A stretch of 64,000 bases of DNA from Ovis canadensis (lineage: Eukaryota; Chordata; Mammalia; Artiodactyla; Bovidae): positions 229,981,501 to 230,045,500 of the forward strand of contig NC_091247.1 of assembly GCF_042477335.2 (NCBI RefSeq), read 5' to 3'. Positions 10,411 to 22,219 of this stretch are shown here, one piece after another (the first letter of the stretch is position 1; every line of letters starts with the position of its first letter). The notes under the pieces are model-generated. The model made no database searches. It saw nothing but the letters and a program-made list of their open reading frames with translations, and was not told the origin of the DNA. Position numbers and translations under genes: made by a program.

Positions 10411-11204
10411 GGGTGCTCTTGGGGCTCCCACATACCCTGGGGACCACCTGCCTGCCAGGTGTGAGCCCGTGTAAAGGAGAGGGGGCACTGGACGCCCTCT
10501 CCATTCTCAAGAGGGAAGGAGGTTGCCACAGAACCCACCCCAAAGCACCAGCAGCCAGCCGCTTGCAGCGAGACCTATCAGACAGGCTAGGACCTAACAG
10601 GCTCCAGGTGACAGCCGGGGTTTGTGCTGAGTGCCGGCTCTCCTGGAGTCTGGAGTTTGGGTGCCGGCCAGGTGAGACCAGCTCTGGGCCACAACCCTGG
10701 GCAGGAGCTTCTGACAGGCTCCCCTGGCAGACTACACCTCACACTTGAGGTCACAGCTCAGCACTGGGTGCTGAACACGTCCTGGGTGGCTCTCCTGGCT
10801 GGACCCTGGGTGCCTGCCCTGGTCCACGGGCTCCAGGTGTGCGCCTGCCCTTTGCTGACTTGCTCTGTCTTGTTGCCCTGACACGTCTTAGCTGTGAGGA
10901 CTGCAAACTGAGTCTCACGGGTCCTTCCAGGAAGTCATGGAGCCTAGGGGTGGTCCTCGGGACCCTAACACGTGCTTTAGGGTCTCAGAGGAAGATGGCA
11001 AGAGCCCCTAGAGGATGAGGCCCCAGGCCAGCCACGTGGGGCGAATGATGGCAGGGGTGAAGCTCACCTCGCTGGCCCTCCTGTGTGCCCGTGGGCTGGC
11101 CCGACCCCGGGGCCAGCGGCTGACGTGTGTCATGTCTGTGACCCCAGGGACTTTGTGCAGGTCTGCAGCCCGTGGTTTTCTTTGCCATTGCCTAGAAGCA
11201 GCGA
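10411..11204. other. Intergenic, nothing recognised
   Basis: GC-rich single-copy-like sequence between a G-rich repeat and a BovB fragment. Weak open frames only. Confidence 0.5.
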
Positions 11205-11740
11205 TAGACTTTCTCAGGCTCCAAAATCACTGTGGATGGTGACTGCAGCCATGAAATGAAAAGATGCTTGCTCCTTGTAAGAAAAGCCGTGGCAAACCTA
11301 GACAGCATATTAAAGAGCAGAGACATCACTTCACCAACAAAGGTCTGTCTAGTCAAAGCTCTGGTTTTTCAGTGTCATGTATGGATGTGAGAGGTGGACG
11401 ATAAGGAAGGCTGAGTGCCAGAGAACTGACACGTTTGAACTGTGGTGCTGGAGAAGGCTCTGGAGGGCCCTAAAGGAAATCGGCCCTGAATAGCCATTGG
11501 AAGGACTGATGCTGAAGCTCCAATACTTTAGGGTTGACTCATTGGGAAAGACCCTGATGCTGGGAAAGATTGAAGGCGGGAGGAGAAGGGGACGACAGAG
11601 GATGAGATGGTTGGATGGCATCACCGACTCAATGGACATGAGTTTGAGCAAGCTCCGGGAGCTGGCGATGGACAGGGAGGCCTGGTGCGCTGCAGTCCAT
11701 GGGGTTGCAAAGAGTTGAACATAACTGAGCAACTGAACAA
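11205..11740 (+). mobile_element. BovB (RTE) 3' fragment
   Basis: A 5'-truncated BovB of ~535 bases in sense orientation. It begins in the C-terminal part of the reverse-transcriptase reading frame and runs to the 3' tail (ACTGAGCAACTGAACAACC). There is a small internal deletion near 11525-11535 relative to the other copies in this window, and the frame is broken. Confidence 0.92.
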
Positions 11741-12343
11741 CCACCCAAACATTTGCCCTCAGCTTCCGAACTCTTTTAAAGACATAACTTTAACAGCTGC
11801 TGAAGGCTCTTCAGAGTATAACTGATGGCCGTTGCTGGCCATTCATTCTTCTAACAAAAATCAGGTTTCCCAGTGCTGTTCTTGCAGAAGAGAAAGTGGC
11901 CAGTCCAGACCCAGACCCCACCGCCCAGGGATGGGGGAAGGATGACAAACAGGTGGACAGGGGGGATAAAACAGAACCATATGACGGATGTAAAGTAGAG
12001 AACACTGAGGCCACTGCCCATTTTTCCTGCAAAGTGTCGATGGAATTAATACCGTTGTGTGAACATCTCTGAGATCATCTCAGGTCATGTCCTGAAGATA
12101 AATTCCCAGACAAGACATTACTGGCAGAGAAGCGTGAGTGCTTCTGGCTCAATACACACTGATCGGGCAACTCCAGCAACGTTCCACTCTCCAGGGGCCT
12201 CTCCAGGTCAGCAACTCCAGGCTGAGAGCCCTCTGCTGTTTTCACCTGGGCCTGGGGGTGCACGTTTACCCCAGTTGCCCACCGTAGTCTCTGCTGCAAG
12301 AGTACACTGCTTTCGCCTCAGATTCACAGTTGTCCATGGGATG
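11741..12343. other. Intergenic, nothing recognised
   Basis: Single-copy-like sequence of mixed composition following the BovB tail. No exon, RNA gene or further repeat recognised. Confidence 0.5.
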
Positions 12344-12439
12344 GGGGTGGGGGCGGGGGCGGGGCGGGGCGGGACCCGCCCACCGGAAGGAAGCGGAATC
12401 CAGGGCGGGGACCCCCCCCCCACCGGAAGGAAGCGGAAT
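12344..12439 (+). repeat. GC-box run and 40-bp duplication
   Basis: A GGGGC-rich run (12344-12374) contains several GC-box-like strings. It is followed by a 40-base unit present twice: the string CACCGGAAGGAAGCGGAAT is identical at 12381-12399 and 12421-12439. The CCGGAAG core is an ETS-type site, so the duplication doubles a possible binding site. Confidence 0.7.
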
Positions 12440-13645
12440 TCGCCTTGCCTGTGCTTCCAACCCCAGCCCTCAGGCCCCTTGATTTCCCTGGGAGAGGACG
12501 CCAACAAGGATCACGTGTCCTCCTTTCAGGAGCAGATGGGCACCTTTCGGTGTCCCAGTGTTCCTTACGAAGTAAAAGAGCCCCTCCCTGCCTTTTCTCC
12601 TTTGTGTTCAGTAGGATCGCCTGATCTCACCTCGTTTAAGTGCCGCTGATGGGCACGTGTGCTGGCAAGCAGATCACAAGCCCCTCCCTGGCTTCATCAG
12701 CATCATCAGGGAAGCACGTGCGCGTGCCAGGCGTTCTCCCTGAAGTGACTTCTGAAAGTAAAACATAATTTACGGGCGCCTCGTCCCTGCTGTTTGATGT
12801 TCACGAGCACGGTGCCGTCTCTGTTGCAACGTCTTAAAGCGTCCCAAGGCTCGTCGTCATCGGAGTCCCCAGAGAACAGACGGATGAGACTGTGATGAAA
12901 CTGCTGCTGGGGCCCCGGCCCGGTCGCTGTCTCCTCCCAGGATGCGCTCGGTTTTGGGAGGACGCTGCTGGACCCACACCTCATGGGGTCCCGCGGCAGC
13001 CGCAGGCTCAGCCCACCCTCTTCCTGCTCGCCCGCCTCCCTCGCCCCCTGCACAAACCTCTCCTCCCATCCCGGTGCAAAGCAATCCGTGTGGCACGGGG
13101 AGCTGGTTTCTCACTGGCCACTCTGTTAGGGGCATCAGTGAAGATTTCCACCTGCTGCCCCGACCTGCTCACGGTGCCCCCGTGGGGAAAGTCCACCCAT
13201 GGGAGCCCGTCCCCTAGCCCTTCTGGCCCCCTGAAAAGAAACGCTGATTGACAGAGAGGCAGGGAACGTGGGCGTCCAGGCATGGTTACTAGTTGAGAAC
13301 TCTTTCTGCCCTTTCGAAAATGCCTGTGAACTTGGCTTCCAGTAATTCAGCCGGGTTGACTTGAAGGTTAAAAGAACACCCTTTGTCTCAAATCTGTTGG
13401 TAAACCCTGGGACGATGCAGTCGGAGCTCGCAGCCCCTGGGTGTGGGCTTGCATTCTGCCACGTGCTGTGAAATCCGCCAGCTCCGATTTCCAAAGTGCA
13501 GATCCGAGGCCGGTCCCTGGTCTGCATGGAGTCTCTCCACCTCAGCCTGGAGGCGCGGGGCCGGGCGGGCTGCTGTCTGTGCTGGGCCGTCCGGAGCGCA
13601 GCAGGCCTGTGGTTCCCTTGGTCTCTGTCCGCTGGGAGCCAGTGG
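12440..13645. other. Intergenic, nothing recognised
   Basis: GC-rich single-copy-like sequence. Several overlapping open frames of 90-130 codons occur on both strands, none with a recognisable domain. Confidence 0.45.
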
Positions 13646-13949
13646 CACCCTCCAAGTCTTTGTTTTTCTTTGATTTTTTAATTGTATTCGTTTATTTTTG
13701 GCTGTGCTGGGTCTTCATTGCCGCTTGTCCCTTTCTCTGGCTGCAGTGCAGACGCTTCTCGTTATGGGGGCGTCTCTTGTCAGGAAGCACAGGTTCTGGG
13801 ACAGTCGGGCTCAGCAGTTGTGGCCCACATGACTAGTTGCTCCACCGCATGTAGACTGTTCCTGGGTCAGGGATTGAACCTGTGTGCCCTGCGTTGGCAG
13901 GCAGGTTCCTAAGCCCTGGACTACCGGGAAAGCCCACCCTCCAAGTCTT
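13646..13949 (-). mobile_element. CHR-type SINE (CHR-2-like) with target duplication
   Basis: On the minus strand this reads as an artiodactyl CHR SINE: a tRNA-Glu-like head (CCGGTAGTCCAGG, then GGTTCAATCCCTGACCC) and a long body ending in AAAAATAAACGAATAC-type tail. A perfect 15-base direct repeat, CACCCTCCAAGTCTT, flanks it at 13646-13660 and 13935-13949. The element itself occupies 13661-13934. Confidence 0.9.
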
Positions 13950-14498
13950 GATGACCCAGGATGTCTGCAGACATTGCCCCTTGCCCCGGGAGGGAGCAGA
14001 CTGGCCCCAGCTGAGAGCCCTTTCCGGGGGCGTCACCTCCTCTGAGTGGGGGTGCAGCTTGCTCTGCCCCGGCTCCCGGCCGTTCTTCCCACGTCTGTGT
14101 CCTGTGGACTTGCCACCTTGATGGCACAGCTGGGCCAAAGCTGTCCCAGCTCCCAGCACAGGGCCTGGGCCAGGAGTGCCTGACCCGCGCGCCCCTCCCC
14201 TTCATGCACGGCCTTCCCACCCTTCCCATGTAGCTCCACCCAACCCGGAACTGCTCAGGCTGCTCTAGGCATCTCACAGGCACCCCTGCAGCCCCCAGCT
14301 CCCCTCACCTGTCTCCACCCCCCCAACCCAGGACAGTCTCAGGGAGAGACCCCAGCAAGAGGTCTGCGCCAGACTGGGGGCGGGGGCTGTGAGGGGAGGG
14401 GCCCGGGTCCCCAGCCTGTACTTCCTGTGGACACAGTCAGTGAGGGCCTGTTGGGGGAGGTCGCTGGGGGCTGTTCCCTGGGGGGTTCACACTACTGG
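13950..14498. other. Intergenic, nothing recognised
   Basis: GC-rich single-copy-like sequence between two SINEs. Confidence 0.5.
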
Positions 14499-14703
14499 GG
14501 GCTTCCCTGGTGGCTCAGAATCTGCGTGCAAGCCGGGAGACGTGGGTTCGATCCCTAGGTCAGGAAGATCCCCTGGAGAAGGGAATGGATACCCACTCCA
14601 GTATTCCTGCCTGGAGAATCCCATGGACAGAGGGGCCTGGCAGGCTACAGTCCATGGGGTTGCAAAAGAGCTGGACACAACTGAGAAACTAACAATTTCA
14701 CTG
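14499..14703 (+). mobile_element. Bov-tA SINE
   Basis: A near-complete sense Bov-tA, with tRNA-like head (CTTCCCTGGTGGCTCAG, GGGTTCGATCCC) and Bov-A tail (TCCATGGGGTTGCAAA ... ACACAACTGAG). Confidence 0.93.
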
Positions 14704-16372
14704 CACATTATTGGGCCCTTACCCATTAATCACTGCTCCCTGATCCTGAATTCTCACCTCAGTCCCGCTGCAGGTTCGATGACCCCATCCCTCTTAAAGG
14801 TGGGGAAGGGGCAGCCCAGCATGGTCCCACAGCCCAGAAAGGGAGGAGCCAGGCTCAGGGGGGAACTCTTCGTCCCCTCCTTCCTCTGCCCCAGCCACTG
14901 GGTGTAAGCCTTAAGCCCCAAGCCCTGAGCCCCAAGTTCAGGGCCACCCCATGCCGGATGCTCTCGGCTGGGTACATGGTAGGCAGTCAGTCCTTCCCGC
15001 CTCAAAACAGCTCCAGGCTCTGTCCCCACAGCCTCATGAGCTGGGCTCTGCTCTGCAAACAGAGGGGAGACCCCTCCCACAGGACAAAGGCACACGTGAC
15101 GTCGGGGTGCAGTGACTGTTCTGCCCTCACCAGCTCCCCCAGAGGAGGGACCTGACCAACCGACCGGCCAGCCGCTCCAGGTAGGGCCAGGTGGCTGCAG
15201 GGGAGGAAGGGAGAGTGCTAAGGCCAGGGCGGGGTTGGGGGGACCAGCGCTACCCTCCAGGATGCCCCCACCCAGGCCGTCATCTGCCCTCTCCATGTCT
15301 CTGGGGGCCTCGGGGGTCTCCGTGTCTGGTGCCAGGTTGTTGGGAGAGTTGGCTACGTGTGGTTTGGGGCTGGTGTACACTTTTTTCATGTAAATAAGCA
15401 ATAATCATAAAAAGGAAAGTTGCATTTGCTCTGAGTGGGCAGGAGATGTGTTTAAGTCAGAGTGAGGAACGCTCTGGGAGCACGGCTCCAGCCCAGGAAG
15501 ACCGACCCTAGGAGGCTTTTTCCCAGGGCTGCGGCCGGGCAGAGCTGTGGGTCCTCACCCACCAGCGCGAACAATCAGGCTAGTTAACGAAAGGCGGCCG
15601 GGACCCTGCTCCTGTGGCGAGCACACTGCCGGGGCCAGCGACGTCATCAGTGCTCCGGACCCGCGGATCCACCCAGAGCCCCAGGGACGCCCGGAACGAG
15701 GGGTGGACCAGGGACTCCAGTGCCCACAGCTTCCCGACTCAGATCTCGGGGCCGAGGAAGGGACGTGTCCTAAGCCACGTGCTGAGTGGGGGCTGGTCCT
15801 CCCCCAGCACCTCAGGGCTCCCGAGGTGAGCGTGAGCAGCAGGTGCTGCAGCGGGTCCGAGGGGCCTCTTCTTTTCTGAGCCCGTTCCCAGACCCGAGAC
15901 CTCTCTCCCCTGGGAAGTTCAACGCTGGGTTCTAAAACTTTACACGATTAATCATAAATTTCCACCACTGATTTTTTTTCTTAAATAAGCACTCAAATTT
16001 ATGGGTGATCATGAAACTCTCCCATCAGATATGAGTCAGAGCCACAGAAACGATGAAGTAGGAATTCTAATGTCTAATGAAATGGCTGACCCCGGCTGAG
16101 AAGTAAAAACCAGACTCTGTCGTAGCTACACATCTCGTGAGGAGGCTGCCTCCTCTGATTCTCGTGAGCAGCCTCCATCCTATAACCGCTGTGGACAGCC
16201 CGGAGGCCCCCATAAGCCCCCACTCCAGTCAGCTGAGGCTTCTCGAGGGGCAGAGAACCAGCCCGAGGGTCAGTCGTGTCCTTCAAGGCAGAGGGGCTGT
16301 GACCTCAAATCAGAACCTTGACCCCCACCCAGATCCTCCCCCAGTATATGGGGGCTTCAGTCTCCTTATCTG
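14704..16372. other. Intergenic block with AT-rich island
   Basis: GC-rich single-copy-like sequence, with an AT-rich island at about 15930-16060 containing CGATTAATCATAAATTT and AAATAAGCACTC. No exon or repeat recognised. The 215-codon minus frame at 14754-15401 partly overlaps SINE-flanking sequence and shows no domain. Confidence 0.4.
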
Positions 16373-16742
16373 AGTGTATCAGTCTGGGGTCTCCTGGAAA
16401 ACAGACCAGCAGGATCTATACACAGAAAGAGGTTTATTACACAAACTGGCTGAGACGTCCCAAGACATGTAGTCTGCGAGCTGGACGCTGGGGGAGCCAG
16501 TTCAGGTCCAAGCTAGAGGCTGAGAACCAGGAGCCCACGGGCAAATCTGAGCTGGAGGCAGGAGAGGATGGATGTCCCAGCTCAGGAGACAGCGGACGCT
16601 CCCTCCTCCCCTGTGGGTCTCCCTCAATGGATTGGATGAGGGTCCCACACTGGGGAGGACCATTTGCACTGCAGACATGCCTAGATTGATGTTTAACCAG
16701 ATACCTGGACACTCGCGTCAATCTGACACGTAAAATTAACCA
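16373..16742 (-). mobile_element. ERVL/MaLR-type LTR relic (MLT2-like)
   Basis: Read on the minus strand this begins like the TGGTTAATTTTACGTGTCAG start of a common ancient mammalian LTR family. It ends with TTTTCCAGGAGACCCCAGACTGATACAC. It is heavily diverged and noncoding. A sense relative is at 52391-52806. The family label is from memory and may be wrong. Confidence 0.6.
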
Positions 16743-17466
16743 TTACCCGGAGCACCCTGGGAAGACTGGGAAGGTGCAGAAAGTGGAGACTGGCTCTCCT
16801 AGGGGATGCCTGCAGCCCGGGATCCTCACCACACTCAGCTCAGACTGGTTGTGGGGACAGGAGGGTCCTTGTGGCCGGAGGTCTCTGCCCTGGGCTCCTG
16901 TCCCAGAAGCTCCACACCAGACACAGCATTGCAACCCGAGATGGTATGATGGAAGGACCCTCTCCCCCCGAGAGTTCACGGACACCCGGAAGCCCGTATG
17001 GCTTCCCCTGAGAAACAAAGGTGGCATGACAACACAGGACGGCCAGTGGGATCAGCAAGTGATCGTCTCAAGGGCCGGTGGGCGGCGGGTCGGGTCCAGG
17101 TCAGCAGCCTCCCGTCGCAGTGACCCACGCGAGTGTGAACACAGGCTGCAAGGGCGCATTTGCCACCTGTTTCAGATGTTGCTGGAGACGTTCTGTCTGA
17201 GTAATCCAGGAGCAGAGCCACTCTGCCCGGGGCTGAGAAAGCCCCCAGCCGGGTCTGGGCAAGTGCGTGCAGCCACACGATGAAGAGAAGGGCGTGAATC
17301 CACAGATTCACGGGAGGATCGCGGAGCTGACCCGGGTCTGCACCACCACCCGCTTTCCCAGGTGTTAAAGGCTGACCGCCAGGGAGGTCAGGTCCTTTGT
17401 CAGAGACGCCCCCGGGGGCTGAGAGTCAGAGCCGGGGCTGGCCCAGCCAAGGCCACTCCAGACCCC
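16743..17466. other. Intergenic, nothing recognised
   Basis: GC-rich single-copy-like sequence. Confidence 0.5.
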
Positions 17467-17575
17467 TGTGTTTAGTCCCTAAGTCGTGTCCAACTCTACG
17501 ACCCCCTGAACTGTAGCCGGCCCGGCTCCTCTGTCCATGGGATTCCCCAGGTAAGAGTACTGGAGTGGGCTGCTT
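17467..17575 (-). mobile_element. Bov-tA SINE fragment
   Basis: An antisense piece of Bov-tA (about 110 bases) covering the Bov-A tail: TTAGTCCCTAAGTCGTGTCC through GAGTACTGGAGTGGG. The tRNA-like head is missing. Confidence 0.88.
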
Positions 17576-19380
17576 TTGGACCTTCTCCAAAAGCTCACCT
17601 GAGGCAGCCTGAGTTCTAGAGGTCAGAGCACAGTTGAAGGGCTGTTAAATCCAGGCGACGCAGCAGAAATCGTCTGCACCCTTTCCAAAGCTGAACGAGA
17701 TCAGCAGCCGAGATCTCCGTGGCCGAGAATCCTCCTCTCCCCCTGCCCCCCGGCTCCCATGATCCTGGACAACGACTCCCACTGGGGGCTTTGTCCCCAA
17801 AGCCTGGGCCATCACCCGTCCTTCACAGGGTGGATGCCCTCCCCTGCCTGGCCCAGGGAGACCCGCATGTACATAAGCAGCTCTTTGCCCACCCTAGCTG
17901 TGAGGACAGACGGCCGCAGATGCAGTGGCTGGGCGGTCACTCTGTCCCTGCTCTGCCCATCACTGGCTGTGCCCCTCAGCCTGGCCTCTAGCTTCCTGAG
18001 TCTGGGGCACTTCTCTGGAGACGAGCCAAAGGCTCTGACCTCAGAGGGCCCTGAGTCGGGGAAGAGGGGAGTCCAGACCCATGACAGAGGACTAGCCCAG
18101 CGGAGTCCTGAAACCAGGGTGTGGACAGGGCTGTCCACCACGCCGGGCATGCAGAACCGGGAGACGGGGCACAGACCAGGAGCCTGGCTAAGGGTGTGGG
18201 GAGGAAGAGGGGGGCGTGACTGTGCACACGGAGTCCAGGGGCCGTCAGGGAACAGACTGACCACCCGATGGGGGGGATGTGGGCGCGTCTGTGGCTCAGA
18301 GGTCCCCCTGCAGCCAGTGATCCAAGGGTCCTGAGCAGAGGGGGCCACCTCCCTGCCCACCACCACCCTCCCTGCCTGAGGACCAGCCCCCTCCAGTGTG
18401 GAGAGGCGCCTGCCCTCCGGGGGCCTCATCTGGGGCTGGAAATGGAAGGAAGGAGGTGGGCAGGGGTGGGTCTTCCCGAGGCCGCTGGACTGGCCAGCTT
18501 CCCCTCCCACTGCCACCCCCGTGACAGCTTGCCCAACACCGGGTGATGGAACACCATCCCCACACTTATTTTTGTCTTCTCCGTCTATTTTGGGAAGCGG
18601 AGTCTTAGATCAGCAATTAGACATGTCACTTGTACTTTGGGAAGGGGGGTGCGTTTGCAAAGTCTATAATTGAGAATAGTAATCAAACTCACTGACAACT
18701 TCAATGGTATGAAAATGGTAATTAATTGTAAATTTTTGATGGAATGTATAATATTTATCTATTTTTGAACTTTTTCCTGATCAGCAACAAGCTCTGGTGT
18801 CTTACTTCCCTTTTTTATCTGATTTCTATAGTTAGCATCTTTATTATTTTTTCATTAAAAGTTTCCATGGGGAAGGAGGGAGTCGCTTGAGAATGAATGG
18901 CAGGGTCAGGGAAAGCTTCAGCATCTGATCGGGGGGACTGCAAAACGGGCACACGTTTTTCTCCCGGGTTGGGGGCTTCGCTGGAGTCGGGGGTGAGGAG
19001 GGGGAAGCTGGAGATGGGAGAGCAGCCGGGGGCTCCCCCAGACCCTGCGGCCAGGGAGCCCAAGCGAGGCAGACGTCCACACATCCGGATTCAGGCCGCC
19101 CCAGATTAGCGCCTGCCTTCCGCCCGCGCCAGCCCTTACAAGCCTGTCTGTCGCTACAGGTCGGCCACCGCGCAGGCGGCAAAACCACAGCTGACATGCT
19201 GTCAGGCAGCTTGGTGGCTGCAAAAGCCACAGACGGAGGTTTAGACAACACAAGCTGATTCCCTCCAAGTCCTGGAGTCTGGAATCTGAGATTCCGGTAG
19301 GGAGACAGGCTGGCCCCTCCCGAGGCCTCTCCCGGGCGTGTCTCCTCCCTGTATCCTCACGTAGTCATCCCTCTGTGTGA
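17576..19380. other. Intergenic block with AT-rich stretch
   Basis: GC-rich sequence to 18540, then an AT-rich stretch at 18550-18870 (GGTAATTAATTGTAAATTT, TATAATATTTATC), then GC-rich again. The 234-codon minus frame at 17812-18516 has no recognisable domain. No repeat recognised with confidence. Confidence 0.4.
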
Positions 19381-19623
19381 TTCTGGGTCTTGATCCTAGG
19401 TGTTTGTTCAATCGTGTCCAACTCTTTGCCCCTCCACGGACTGTAGCCCACCAGGCTTCTCTGTTCATGACCTTCTCCAGGCTGGAATATCGGGAGTGGG
19501 CTGCCATTTCCTGCTCCAGGGGATCCTCCCAACCCAGGGATGGAACTCGCACATCTTTCGTCCCCTGCATTGCAGGTGGATTCTTTACCGCTGAGCCACT
19601 CGGGAAGCTTCTGGGTCTTGATC
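19381..19623 (-). mobile_element. Bov-tA SINE with 15-bp target duplication
   Basis: A complete antisense Bov-tA (19396-19608). A perfect direct repeat TTCTGGGTCTTGATC lies at 19381-19395 and 19609-19623, marking the insertion site. The perfect repeat suggests a fairly recent insertion compared with others in the window. Confidence 0.95.
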
Positions 19624-19636
19624 ACCTCTCTTTGTA

Positions 19637-19793
19637 ACAACCCCTGTCATGTTGAGGGCCCACCTGTGTGAACTCACTTTACTTTAAGTACCTTTTAAAG
19701 ACTCTGTCTCCAAAATGCAGTCACATTCTGAGGTCATGGGGGTTAGAAGTTCAACACGGCAACCTGGGGGGACACTGCTCAACCCATAACAGA
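19637..19793 (-). mobile_element. MLT1/MST-like LTR relic (MaLR)
   Basis: Ends with the hallmark antisense start of MaLR LTRs: GGGGGTTAGAAGTTCAAC, then GGGGGGACAC and CAACCCATAACA. Only about 155 bases are recognisable. The Bov-tA just upstream may have landed in the same old element. Confidence 0.6.
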
Positions 19794-21251
19794 AGGCAGG
19801 GGCCAGCAAGCTCTGAGATGCTCATCCCCCTGAGAAGCCGGTGGGAGCCCAGCAGCTCTGCCTGGGCCCTGCTGCAGGACAGCCAGGGAGGGAGGCCCGA
19901 ATGACCGACTCTGAGGCCGGCTCTCTGGCAGCTCAAAGCTGGATCGCTCAGCTTCCATGAGTTTCCTTCATCACAGTCACGATGCTCCAAACGGCACTGG
20001 AAGAAAGATAGAAAAGCCACTGGCTGGCTCTCACCAGGCTGGGGAAAGAGGAGCCGGGGCCAGCCTGTGCACTCCCTACTGCAGCTCACAACTGGCTGTT
20101 CTGGGGACCTCCTGTCACCTCCCCCCCCCCAGATGATAAACCAGGGGTGCCTGCTGGCCGGGGTGGAGGCGACAGTGGAGTCTGCCCCCCAGGGCCCCCC
20201 ACCCACCAGGGGGTTCGGGGAGACAGCGCATCGTCTGTGCACTGGGAGGGCCTGTCTCTGGGTCAGAACTTGCACATCTCACTTCAGGCCCTCACAGGTC
20301 CCTGCACCCCTACCTGGCCAGCCTCAGCCATCCAGGGCCCTTGCTCCCGCCACCACCCAGGCCCCTGACCTCGTCAGGGATGGGGGCTGCACGATCTGCC
20401 ATCTTGGCCCCCTGCAGAGGTTGTGAGGGCTGGGGGCTGGCGGAGATGCTCCAGGCCAGGGTGCCTGGAGGAGCTGGACCCCAGACTTCTGTGTGCAGTG
20501 CCTGCAGGGGGCACCCAGGTCTCTGTGTTGGTGACATCAGCCCCAGGGCACACGTTCCCCAGGCATCTAGCCCCCCCTCCACTCACCCAGTCCCCCTGAA
20601 ACTGCCAAACTCTATCTTCACGGAGCTCTGTTCAGGGCCGCCAGATGGTCCTGGAAGAGCAACCAGCAAGCGACGCAAAGCAGTCATCCAAAAGCAGAAA
20701 AACACGCAGGTCCGCGCGTGCGTGCTTGAAGCACAGTGAGCTTCCCGGCCGCCATCTATTCTAAACCTACTTTGCAGTATAAATTAGGCACGTTTTCCAA
20801 TCTAATTTCTCATTGTGCCATCGAGTCTCTTTTGCTCCCTAACGAGTCGGCCGCACACATTTGAAATTTCCTACAGCCTAGCACTCAATCTGCCGGTTCA
20901 TCAGCCCTCAGCCGTCAAACGCCTTCCACAAAGGCCTTTGACAGAAGAATTGATACAGAACAGTGGATGAGGTTGAAGAAATTTGGAATCGCAGATTTGC
21001 AGCTGAAAACAAAAATCTATTTGTACTCACCGAGATAGGCTGTTTCTGCAAGTAATGAGGACCCATGCTCAGGGCTCGAGAGGCGCCTCACGGACCTTGG
21101 AGGAGGCTGTCTATTCCGGGGAAGGTTCCACCGATTAGATAGCCCCGGGTGCTCCCGATGCATGCAGACGGACCTGGAGAAGGAGCAGGGGCAGCTGCTC
21201 TGCAGATGTGCGAGCTGGGTGTCCATCTGTCCTCTCGCCCGATGTCTCCTG
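19794..21251. other. Intergenic block with AT-rich island at 20740-21030
   Basis: GC-rich to 20740, then a ~290-base island of balanced to AT-rich sequence (TATAAATTAGGCACG, CCAATCTAATTTCTC, AGAAGAATTGATACAG). It resembles no repeat I know and is a candidate conserved noncoding element. No exon recognised. Confidence 0.4.
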
Positions 21252-21331
21252 GTCCCCTGTGGTCCAGCCCCGTCCCCTCTGGTCCAGCCCCGTCCCCTCT
21301 GGTCCAGCCCTGTTCCCTGTGGTCCAGTTGC
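21252..21331 (+). repeat. 20-bp minisatellite, 4 units
   Basis: Four consecutive 20-base units start at 21252, 21272, 21292 and 21312, with the pattern GTCCCCTSTGGTCCAGCCCC. The last unit is the most diverged. The Pro/Val/Leu-rich open frames across it are artefacts of the repeat. Confidence 0.9.
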
Positions 21332-22219
21332 TAGGCAGCCTCCATGAGCACAGAGCCCAGCCTCGGGGAGCCGACCCCCACCCCAGGGCACGGGCCGATG
21401 AGCAGGGATGAAGCAAGCTGGAGGAGGCCGCCTCCAGCTCCCAGCCCCCCCAGAGTCCCAGGATGCGCGGGACTTCTGAGGGTGCACGGGAGCCTGAAAT
21501 TCTGGTGCCCCAGGAGCTCCGCATTGAGGTCAGAGGGCTGAGTGCCAGGAGGCGGTAGAAAGGGCCCCTCGCGCATCTTTGAGGCAGACGCCCGAGTCCA
21601 GAATATTCAGCTGCAGCAGCACCAGCCAGAGACAGAAACGGAGCCCCTGACACAGCCAGCCTTGTTTCACGTGGACCCGGAAAGCTGTGCGGGGAAGCAG
21701 AGTCTGACCTTCCAGGCCTGGAAACAGCTCCGAACGGTGCCCCGGGGGCCTGGTCGAGCAGCTGGGGGAAGGGCCAGGGACTTTGGGGACTTCCCCATCA
21801 GGGCCCCAATCCTGTATCTCTGGCTGGAGGAAGTGAGGTTTGCGAGCAGGAGCAGGGGTCAGCTTTGCTTCTCCTGGGGTCTAGTGAACGTCTCGTTGGC
21901 CCTTGGAGAGGCGCTTACCTTGGTCTCCCACCCCCGGGGCTGGAGACATCTATGATGCCAAGTGACGCAGAGAGATTAGGCGCTATGGACCCAGTGAGGA
22001 TGGCAGCTGGCAGGGAAGGACCTTGACCCGGCTAGGAGACTGGAATCTGACCCTGTAGCTAAAGTGAGCTCCGGCTCAGCGTCCCCAGGTCTCCCTGGCA
22101 GAAGATGGGGTCCCTTGAGACCTGAACACGGTGGGCAGCTGACAGCCATCCATCCGTCTGCCAGCCATGCGCTGATGACCCCGAACAGACCCCCGCTCCC
22201 CGCCCACAGCACAGGCACA
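21332..22219. other. Intergenic, nothing recognised
   Basis: GC-rich single-copy-like sequence. Confidence 0.45.

Noticed and set aside
17812..18516. 234-codon minus-strand frame
   Set aside because: Same reasons as other GC-rich frames; no conserved-looking motif.
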